DNA from: Betaproteobacteria bacterium
GTDB taxonomy: Bacteria > Pseudomonadota > Gammaproteobacteria > Burkholderiales > Burkholderiaceae_C
NCBI GenBank assembly: GCA_947453725.1
Contig: CANGHH010000004.1
Span: 1-64,000 of the forward strand
DNA: 64,000 nucleotides
Direction of reading: 5' to 3'
Positions 57,441 to 64,000 of the stretch are shown piece by piece (positions within the stretch are counted from its first letter, which is position 1; each line of letters starts with the position of its first letter). Made by a program: the position numbers and the translations under genes. The notes under the pieces are model-generated. The model was not told where the DNA came from, did no database searches, and saw nothing but the letters and a program-made list of their open reading frames with translations.

Positions 57441-58430
57441 ATGTCCAAGCTCCAACTCTCGATCGCCCTGGGCGATTACGACCGCACCCGCGCGCTGCTC
57501 GACGGCAGCGTGCAGATCGATGGTGTCGATCCGGTGTGCATGACGCTGTCACCCGAAGAGACCTTCTTCCGCGCTTTCCGCGGGCTGGAATTCGACATCA
57601 GCGAGCTGTCTTTCAGCAGCTACCTGGTCAAGCACAGCCGCGGCGAATGCCCCTACATCGCGGTGCCGGTGTTCCTGTCGCGCGCCTTCCGCCACACCAG
57701 CATCTACGTGCGCAAGGACCGCATCAAGCGGCCTGAAGACTTGAAGGGCAAGCGCATCGGCCTGCCCGAGTACCAGCTGACTGCCCACGTCTGGGCGCGC
57801 GCCGTGCTGGAAGACGATTTCGGCGTCAAGCCGTCCGACGTGCAGTGGGTCCGCGGCGGCATCGACACGCCGGGCCGGCCCGAGAAGATCAAGCTGCAGC
57901 TGCCGCCCGACGTGAAGCTGGAAAACGCGCCCGAAGGCGTGACCATTTCCGAGATGCTCGACCGCGGCGAGATCGACGGCTTCATCGCCCCGCGCCCGCC
58001 CAGCGGCGCGGCGCTGAAAAACCCGAATGTGGGCTGGCTGTTCGACGACCCGACGGCCACGGCGAAGGACTACTACCGCCGCACCGGCGTCTTCCCCATC
58101 ATGCACGTGGTCGGCATCAAGAAGGAGTTGGCGGCGCAGCACGCCTGGCTGCCCGGCGCGGTGCTGAAAGCCTTCACGCAGGCCAAGGCCGTGGCGCTGG
58201 AAAAGCTGGCCGACACCTCGGCCACCAAGGTCACCCTGCCCTTCGTCGAAGAGCAGCTGAAAGCCGCGCGCGACGCGATGGGCGAGGACTACTGGAGCTA
58301 CGGCGTGGCGCCCAACATCCGCACGCTGGAAACCTTCGTGCGCCACCACCACAGCCAGGGCCTGTCGGGCCGGCTGATGAAGGTCGACGAGCTGTTCCAC
58401 CCGGCCACTTACGAGACCTACAGCATTTGA
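57441..58430 (+). CDS. 4,5-dihydroxyphthalate decarboxylase-like protein
   Basis: This 329-residue protein lacks a signal peptide. Blocks LSIALGDYDRTRALLDGSVQIDGVDP, SPEETFFRAFRGLEFDISELSFSSYLVKHSRG, FRHTSIYVRKDRIKRPEDLKGKRIGLPEYQLTAHVWARAVLEDDFG are those of proteins annotated as Pht5-like 4,5-dihydroxyphthalate decarboxylases, which share the fold of substrate-binding proteins. The true substrate is uncertain. It is first in an operon with TauE, NadC and MarR. Confidence 0.82.
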   Translation: MSKLQLSIALGDYDRTRALLDGSVQIDGVDPVCMTLSPEETFFRAFRGLEFDISELSFSSYLVKHSRGECPYIAVPVFLSRAFRHTSIYVRKDRIKRPEDLKGKRIGLPEYQLTAHVWARAVLEDDFGVKPSDVQWVRGGIDTPGRPEKIKLQLPPDVKLENAPEGVTISEMLDRGEIDGFIAPRPPSGAALKNPNVGWLFDDPTATAKDYYRRTGVFPIMHVVGIKKELAAQHAWLPGAVLKAFTQAKAVALEKLADTSATKVTLPFVEEQLKAARDAMGEDYWSYGVAPNIRTLETFVRHHHSQGLSGRLMKVDELFHPATYETYSI

Positions 58431-59197
58431 GCGCCAGCCTCGCGGACCTCAGCCTGCTGGGCGTCAGCGCCACGATGCTGGCCTTGGGTGCGCTGATCTT
58501 CATCGCCGGCGGCATCGTCAAGGGCATGCTGGGCATCGGCCTGCCGCTGGTGCTGGTGCCCTTGCTGTCGCTGGGCATGCCGGCCACGCGCGCCATCGCC
58601 ACGGTGGCTGTGCCGGTGCTGCTGAGCAACGGCTGGCAGGCCTACGACACCGGCTTCTCGTGGGCCGGCGTGCGGCGCTTCCTGCCGCTGATCGCCACGC
58701 TGCTGATCGCCACGCTGATCACCGTGCCGATGACGCTGGCGATGTCCGAAGGCGCGCTGCGCACGTCGATGGCGGTGGTGCTGCTGATTGCGGTGACGCT
58801 GATCGCGCTGCCGCTGCACCTGACCGTGCCGCCGGCGCAAGAGCGCTGGTGGAGTGCCGGCGTGGGCGTGCTGTCGGGCCTGATGGGCGGCGTCTCGTCG
58901 CTGACCGGGCCCATCATCATCAGCTACCTGGTCAGCCTGCGGCTGCCGCGCGATGTCTTCGTCGGCACCATCAGCGTGATCTACCTGGCTGGTGCAATCC
59001 CGCTGTACGGTTCGATGGCCGCGCACGGCCGCATCACGCTGCACGACGTGGCGCTGTCGGCGCTGGCGCTGCTGCCGATGGCGCTGGGCCTGCGCTGGGG
59101 AAAATGGCTGCGCGGCAAACTCAGCGAAATGCTGTTCCGCCGCGTGCTGCTGGGCTTCCTGGTGCTGGTGGCCTTCAGCCTGATCTTCAAGCGTTGA
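58427..59197 (+). CDS. TauE/SafE-family membrane permease
   Basis: This 256-residue protein has about eight transmembrane helices and the family N-terminus GALIFIAGGIVKGMLGIGLPLVLVPLLSLG, repeated as VLSGLMGGVSSLTGPIIISYLVSL in the second half. It likely exports or imports a sulfonate or organic anion. It starts at a TTG overlapping the preceding stop (TTGA), and the long upstream frame is a shadow. Confidence 0.88.
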   Translation: MSASLADLSLLGVSATMLALGALIFIAGGIVKGMLGIGLPLVLVPLLSLGMPATRAIATVAVPVLLSNGWQAYDTGFSWAGVRRFLPLIATLLIATLITVPMTLAMSEGALRTSMAVVLLIAVTLIALPLHLTVPPAQERWWSAGVGVLSGLMGGVSSLTGPIIISYLVSLRLPRDVFVGTISVIYLAGAIPLYGSMAAHGRITLHDVALSALALLPMALGLRWGKWLRGKLSEMLFRRVLLGFLVLVAFSLIFKR

Positions 59198-59226
59198 ATC
59201 GCCCTGCCGCAACGGGAAACCTGACC

Positions 59227-60096
59227 ATGTTCGACACCAACGAAAACCTCCGCGAGGCCCTGGCCCGCAATGTGCGCGACGCGCTGAAGGAAGACATCGG
59301 CCGCGGCGACTGGACCGCCATGCTGGTGCCGGCGAACCACCGTGTCAGCGGCCGCGTCATGGCCAAGGAAGCGGCCGTGATCTGCGGCCGCCCGTGGTTC
59401 GACGCCTGCGTGCTGGCGCTGGACCCGACCGCCACGGTCAGCTGGGCGGTGACCGAGGGCAGCGCCATCAGCGCCGGCACCGAGGTCTGCCGCATCGCCG
59501 GCGATGCCCGCGCGCTGCTCAGCGCCGAGCGGCCGGCGCTGAACTTCCTGCAGACCCTGTCGGCGGTGGCCACCGTGACGCGCCAGTACGTCGACGCCAT
59601 CGCCGGCCTGTCGCCCAACCCCAAGGGCTGCTCGGTGCTGGACACGCGCAAGACCCTGCCCGGCCTGCGCCAGGCGCAGAAATACGCGGTGCGGACCGGC
59701 GGCGGCAGGAACCACCGCATGGCGCTGTGGGACGGCATCCTGATCAAGGAAAACCACATCGCCGCGGCCGGCGGCATCGCGCCCGCGCTGGCTGCAGCCT
59801 TCGCGCTCGAATCGGGTGTCGTCGTGCAGATCGAGGTCGAGAGCGTCGAGGAAATGGCCGTCGCGCTGGCTGCCGGCGCCGAGCACATCCTGCTCGACGA
59901 TTTCACGCTGGCCGACATGCACCACGCCTTCGCGGCGAATGCCGCGCACCCGAAACCCGCGGTGCTGGAAGTCTCGGGCGGCGTGAACCTGGACAGCATC
60001 CGCGAAATCGCGAAGACCGGCGTCGACCGCATCAGCGTCGGCAAGCTGACCAAGGACGTCCACGCCGTCGACCTGTCCTGGCGCATCGACGCCTGA
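59227..60096 (+). CDS. nadC: Quinolinate phosphoribosyltransferase (decarboxylating)
   Basis: This 289-residue enzyme converts quinolinate and PRPP to nicotinate mononucleotide and CO2 in NAD synthesis. Blocks are LKEDIGRGDWTAMLVP, SAERPALNFLQTLSAVATVTRQYVDAI, CSVLDTRKTLPGLRQAQKYAVRTGGGRNHRMALWDGILIKENHI, and VEVESVEEM-like VEVESV...HILLDDFTLADM. The position inside a likely catabolic operon without nadA or nadB is unusual. Confidence 0.95.
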   Translation: MFDTNENLREALARNVRDALKEDIGRGDWTAMLVPANHRVSGRVMAKEAAVICGRPWFDACVLALDPTATVSWAVTEGSAISAGTEVCRIAGDARALLSAERPALNFLQTLSAVATVTRQYVDAIAGLSPNPKGCSVLDTRKTLPGLRQAQKYAVRTGGGRNHRMALWDGILIKENHIAAAGGIAPALAAAFALESGVVVQIEVESVEEMAVALAAGAEHILLDDFTLADMHHAFAANAAHPKPAVLEVSGGVNLDSIREIAKTGVDRISVGKLTKDVHAVDLSWRIDA

Positions 60097-60100
60097 GGCG

Positions 60101-60613
60101 ATGAACCCGCCGCGCGCGTCCGCCGAGCAGCGCGAAGCCGAGATCGCGCAGCGCGCGCTGCGCCACTGGCGCGAGGCCGTGCCCAACGACCGCATGGCCC
60201 ACCTGGTGAAAGACGCGATGCGCGGCCTGCACCGCGCGCTGCAGGTCCGGCTGGCGCAGCACGGCGTGCAGCCCGGGCACTGGGTCTTCCTGCGCGTGCT
60301 GTGGCTGCGCGACGGCATCACGCAGCGCGAGCTGAGCCTGGAAGCCGGCGTGATGGAGCCGACCACCTGCGTCGCGCTGCGCGCCATGGCGGCGCTGGGC
60401 TACGTCAAGCTGGACCACCGCGAAGGCAACCGCAAGAAGCTCTACGTCACGCTGCAACCGCTGGGCCGCCAGCTGCAGCAGACACTGGTACCGCTGGCCG
60501 AAGAAATCAACGCGCTGGCGCTGCACGGCCTGAGCGAAGCCGACATCGCGACGACGCGACGCGCGCTGCTGGCCATGATCGACAACCTGGCGCGCGACCT
60601 GGCGCAGGCCTGA
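60101..60613 (+). CDS. MarR-family transcriptional regulator
   Basis: This 170-residue winged-helix protein reads VFLRVLWLRDGITQRELSLEAGVMEPTTCVALRAMAALGYVKLDHREGNRKKLYVTLQPLGRQL, the MarR helix-turn-helix and wing with its Asp/Arg. Four bases after nadC, it is the last gene of the operon. It is the best candidate to bind the palindrome at 57374-57391, probably releasing it on binding an aromatic acid. Confidence 0.9.
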   Translation: MNPPRASAEQREAEIAQRALRHWREAVPNDRMAHLVKDAMRGLHRALQVRLAQHGVQPGHWVFLRVLWLRDGITQRELSLEAGVMEPTTCVALRAMAALGYVKLDHREGNRKKLYVTLQPLGRQLQQTLVPLAEEINALALHGLSEADIATTRRALLAMIDNLARDLAQA

Positions 60614-60646
60614 GGCGGGATGCAGCGGCGGCGCCGGAGCCGGCTG

Positions 60647-62227
60647 CTACCTGAAGACGTAGGCATCGAAGTTCTCCTCGACCGCATCGGGCCCGAGCTG
60701 CAGTCGGGTGCTGGCCTGGCGAAAGGCCTGCAACTCTGCCGGTGACACCGTGAAATCCAGACCCCAGCCGGCATGGAAAGTCTGCGTCGCCGAGCCGTCC
60801 TGCCACCGGAACATGGTGACGAAGAGGACCGGTCGACCGGTGCTGGCCTTGAAACGCTGCACCAGTTGCAGCAGGTCGCCCATGCTGACCTGGCGCCGGA
60901 TGTCGAGCGACTGCGTGGGCGTGTTGCCGAAGCCGCCTTCCCGGATCTTCCAGGCCGGGTTGTCCAGGTAATAGGGCAGCACCTCGAGCAATTCATCCGG
61001 CTGGGCCAGCACGACGGCACCGCGCAGCGTGGGGTCGGCGCGGACGGCGGCGCCGAGGGCCCGGCTCTTGCTGAGCTCGTTGAGGACGTCGTTGCGCAGG
61101 CTTTGGTAAGCCGACACGCACTGGATCAGCAGCAGCAAGGGCAGGACCCCATACAAACCGATGGGCAGCAGCCGGGCCTGCCAGCAGGCGGCAGTCGCCG
61201 GCCCGGCCGGCAAGGGATGGCCGAGGTGGATCCAGTAGAGGCTGACCAGGAAGATGAACCACAGCCCCTGGTGGCGGTAGCCGCCGTTGTAGATCAGCGC
61301 GAAGAACAGGGCCAGGGCCCACAAGCCCAGCAGGGCCGCAGCGGCGAACACCGGCCGCCGCGCCAGACCGGCCACGCCGGCCAGCAGCAGCAAGGTGCCC
61401 GGCAGCGCCGGCAGCAGCGTGAGCTTGCGGAAGTAGTAGCCCGGCTCGAACCAGGCCAGCGCGGTGCCGCCCAGGTACTGGCTGCTGTAGGCCTTGACCA
61501 TGCCGAGGTGCGCCGTGATCAGGCTGTGTTTCGACGGGTAGATGGCCAGCGCGCAACCGACCAGCCCGGCGGCGGCCAGCGCCAGGCCCAGGGCCAGTTC
61601 GGCCGCGCCGGGCTGAGCCGGTGCAGCGTCTTGTCGCTCGGCGGCCCACAAGGCGATCCACGGCAAGGTCAGCAGCGGGACCAGCAAGGCGGCATGCACA
61701 TTCGTCTGCGCCAGCACGAAGAGGACGGCGCCCAGGTGGACCGCCGAGCGCCGGGGGCGGCACAGCAGGGCCGCAAAGGCGAACATCAGCAGCATCGAGA
61801 TGCCGTAGTTCCGGGCCATCACGACGTATTCGTAGAGCGGCAGGCCGCCCAGCACGAACAAGGCCTTCCACCACATCGGGAACGGTGCGCGGGCGAGGAA
61901 GATCGCCAGCGCCACGGCGGCGCACAGGACGCTGACCCCGGGCAGCACTTCCTTCACCGGCCAGACATCGTGGGCCAGCCGCAGCAGCACGTACCAGGCC
62001 AGGGGATGGCTTTCACCCAGGTTGTCGGCGGGCAGGTTCCAGACATGGCGGGGCTCGGTCGCCGATGAGAGTGCACGCACCTCGTCACGCCAGAACTCAT
62101 GGTGGATCAGGCCGACCGAGACCAGCAGCACCCAGGCCAGCACCAGCAGGACCATCGGCAGGGCGGCCCTGGCGGTGCGGCGCCAGCCGGTCGGCGCCCC
62201 GTTCAAGGCCGGCAGTTCAATGGCCAT
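60647..62227 (-). CDS. Polytopic membrane protein, possible GT39/GT83-like glycosyltransferase
   Basis: This 526-residue protein has about ten to twelve transmembrane helices. After the first helix it reads LIHHEFWRDEVRALS, an Asp-Glu-bearing first periplasmic loop like that of PMT/ArnT-type C-fold transferases. A soluble C-terminal part follows (about residues 400-526). It may transfer sugars from polyprenyl-phosphate donors in the periplasm. The family assignment is tentative. Confidence 0.6.
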   Translation of the reverse strand: MAIELPALNGAPTGWRRTARAALPMVLLVLAWVLLVSVGLIHHEFWRDEVRALSSATEPRHVWNLPADNLGESHPLAWYVLLRLAHDVWPVKEVLPGVSVLCAAVALAIFLARAPFPMWWKALFVLGGLPLYEYVVMARNYGISMLLMFAFAALLCRPRRSAVHLGAVLFVLAQTNVHAALLVPLLTLPWIALWAAERQDAAPAQPGAAELALGLALAAAGLVGCALAIYPSKHSLITAHLGMVKAYSSQYLGGTALAWFEPGYYFRKLTLLPALPGTLLLLAGVAGLARRPVFAAAALLGLWALALFFALIYNGGYRHQGLWFIFLVSLYWIHLGHPLPAGPATAACWQARLLPIGLYGVLPLLLLIQCVSAYQSLRNDVLNELSKSRALGAAVRADPTLRGAVVLAQPDELLEVLPYYLDNPAWKIREGGFGNTPTQSLDIRRQVSMGDLLQLVQRFKASTGRPVLFVTMFRWQDGSATQTFHAGWGLDFTVSPAELQAFRQASTRLQLGPDAVEENFDAYVFR

Positions 62228-62263
62228 CTCGTCGCCCCCTCCTGTCCCTCGGACCGCGCGGCC

Positions 62264-64000
62264 CTAGTCAAGCTCGATCAGCGCTGCTTCGCCGGAACGC
62301 AGCAGCACGGCCTCGGAACCGAGCAGGGCGTCCAGGCCGGCCACGCAGGCGTTGGTGCGGTTCACCGGCACGAACAGGAAGCGGATGTTGCGTGCACGCA
62401 GCCAGGCCCGATCGAGGGTCCGGCAGACGTGGTCCCGGTAATTCGCATTGCTGTAGTCGTCCGAACCCTTGTAGTAGAAGAAAGCCGCCGGGAAGGTTTC
62501 GACAAAGGGCACGAAGGCCGCCGCGCCGACGGGCTTGATCCACTTTTCGATGAAGGCATCCGGGAACCGGTCCCCTACCGCGGGAAACTCGTGCGGGGCG
62601 TTGGGGAGCAGGATCCGGGGCACGGCGGCAGCGTCCAGCGACCCGCCGGCGGTGACGTAGTCGGCGTAGCGCTGCGTCAACGCGCGCAGCACGACGCGGT
62701 CGTCGGCGGTGATGCAGCCGAAATAGAAGCAACGGTCCAGACGGGGCTTCATGCGGACTTCATTGGCCAGGCTGTCGCGGGCGCGGTGCAGGGGCGCCGC
62801 GGCCAGGGTGGCCAGCAGAACGGCCAGCACCAGGCCCCAGCGCAGCGCGCCGGCGCGCTGGAGCAGCAGCGTCAGGGCCAGCAGGACGATGGCCAGGTAC
62901 CAGAGATAGCCGAAGCGCACGATGGCGCCGAAGAGATAGGGCCCGAGCAGGTAGAACAGGTCGCCCCGCGTCCGCAGCGCATGAAACAGCGGCAGCAGCG
63001 TGAATTCGAGCGCAAGGACCGGCACCGGCAGCAGCAGGATGAGGCGCCAGGTCGGTCCGCGTTGTACCTTGGGCAGCAGGCGCCAGATCAGCGACAGGGC
63101 CACCAGCAAAGGCACCGTCGACCAGGCCGTGCGACCGAAATACGGTGTCTGCAGAAACGGCTTGATCCCCTGCAGGCTGACCAGCAATTCGACGGCGTAA
63201 CGGCCGGCTTCGACCCCCACCGACGGGTCTGCTGCCTTCGCCACCACGGCAGGCTCGAAGTCGAAGGGCGCCGAGGGCCGGTGCAGCCAGAGCTTCAACA
63301 GGTAGTAGGGCTCGGTCAAGGCGACCACCAGGGGCACCGCGGCCAGCGCCAGCGCCAGGCCTGCACGCCCCGTGAACGGACCCGAAGGCTCGAACAGCCG
63401 CTTGCCGATGGCGCAGGCATAGAGGGCGCCGGGCACGAAGACCGCGGTCGGGTTGACCGCCGCCGAGAGGCCGACGCCGGCACCGGCCAGCACGAGCGCC
63501 AGGGTCTGCGGCCGGGCGGGCGGGCCGCTGGCGCCCCAGACAGCCAGGGCGACCGTGGTCAACAGCAGCAGCAGGGTGCTGATGCTGCCGGTCTTCTCGA
63601 GCAGATAGACCGACTGGATCAGGGTGAAGGGGAAGAAGCCGAAGAAGAGCAGCAGCGCGAGGAAGCCGCCGACCAGTGCCAAACGCCCGTCGACCGGCGC
63701 GACCCGGCGCGCCGCCAGCGCGGCCAGGGCCAGCACGGCGAGCACCGATTGCAGCAGCGGCAGGCCGGCCACCGCGTTTTGCGGCGGCCCGCCACCGAGC
63801 CACGTCCACAGGGCGCACAGCGCGGCGTAGCCGGCGGCATAGCCGAAGTCGTTCGGACCCCACAGGCCCAGGTGAAACGGCAGCCCCCCGCGCTGGAGGA
63901 TCTGCGCCGTGTAGAACAGGTGCAGCAGCGGGTCGCTGGAGACCATGTCCTCGCGCGGCAGTTCGCGCTGGGCGATCAGCATGACGGCGACCACGATCCA
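62264..64000 (-). CDS. Polytopic membrane protein, 5' end beyond the window
   Basis: The frame stays open to the right edge. The first visible residues (WIVVAVMLIAQ) look like the middle of a transmembrane helix, so the true start is probably outside, although GTG 63994 is possible. At least 576 residues are visible: about ten helices, then a soluble end (from about residue 420) with Cys pairs (CFYFGCITADDRVV) and a C-terminal MOT. It has no clear family by eye. It is 36 bases upstream of the other membrane protein in the same direction. Confidence 0.6.
   Translation of the reverse strand, partial: WIVVAVMLIAQRELPREDMVSSDPLLHLFYTAQILQRGGLPFHLGLWGPNDFGYAAGYAALCALWTWLGGGPPQNAVAGLPLLQSVLAVLALAALAARRVAPVDGRLALVGGFLALLLFFGFFPFTLIQSVYLLEKTGSISTLLLLLTTVALAVWGASGPPARPQTLALVLAGAGVGLSAAVNPTAVFVPGALYACAIGKRLFEPSGPFTGRAGLALALAAVPLVVALTEPYYLLKLWLHRPSAPFDFEPAVVAKAADPSVGVEAGRYAVELLVSLQGIKPFLQTPYFGRTAWSTVPLLVALSLIWRLLPKVQRGPTWRLILLLPVPVLALEFTLLPLFHALRTRGDLFYLLGPYLFGAIVRFGYLWYLAIVLLALTLLLQRAGALRWGLVLAVLLATLAAAPLHRARDSLANEVRMKPRLDRCFYFGCITADDRVVLRALTQRYADYVTAGGSLDAAAVPRILLPNAPHEFPAVGDRFPDAFIEKWIKPVGAAAFVPFVETFPAAFFYYKGSDDYSNANYRDHVCRTLDRAWLRARNIRFLFVPVNRTNACVAGLDALLGSEAVLLRSGEAALIELD

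Overview
The window looks like the chromosome of a high-GC betaproteobacterium of the order Burkholderiales (Rubrivivax/Leptothrix/Ideonella-like). I infer this from the strong GC bias, the Bug-type solute receptor, the DUF3108 and DUF3429 proteins, the PEP-CTERM protein and the housekeeping genes lysS, ychF, dsbC and nadC. No rRNA, tRNA, CRISPR array or intact transposase was seen.

Layout. Positions 11-13441 hold a first exopolysaccharide block: an SLBB export protein, a Wzz-type co-polymerase, methyltransferase, flippase-like protein, O-antigen ligase/polymerase, several glycosyltransferases including a GT11 fucosyltransferase, an epimerase and an alkaline-phosphatase-fold protein. Positions 13361-21909 hold a probable lasso-peptide gene cluster: PF14907 nucleotidyltransferase, PqqD-like B1, asparagine-synthetase-like cyclase, APS kinase, a 47-residue precursor, HPr-kinase-like kinase, PAPS-type sulfotransferase, B2 protease and ABC exporter. 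gmhA and gmhB (heptose sugar precursors) follow at 21979-23156. Positions 23374-27940 are a dense, decayed toxin-antitoxin island with at least eight modules or fragments. Positions 28026-41078 are a second, minus-strand polysaccharide operon, from an acyltransferase down to a CapD-like dehydratase, with a Uma2 gene and an AAA/DUF4143 ATPase lodged inside it.

From lysS (41197) on, the content is mostly core: lysS, a PNPOx-like protein, enoyl-CoA hydratase, DUF3108, DUF3429, dsbC, a UbiH-like hydroxylase, MOSC, pirin, a PEP-CTERM protein, ychF and a large hybrid histidine kinase. A small catabolic region follows (Bug receptor, class II aldolase, hemerythrin, dihydroxyphthalate-decarboxylase-like protein, TauE permease, nadC, MarR). 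Two large membrane proteins close the window, the last one running off the end.

The most interesting system is the lasso cluster. The precursor has a paeninodin-like leader pattern and ends in Ser-Ser next to an HPr-kinase homolog. The same cluster also carries an APS kinase and a sulfotransferase, that is, the last step of PAPS supply plus a PAPS user. This suggests a lasso peptide that is sulfated, phosphorylated, or both. A perfect GNRA-looped hairpin separates the precursor from the tailoring genes.
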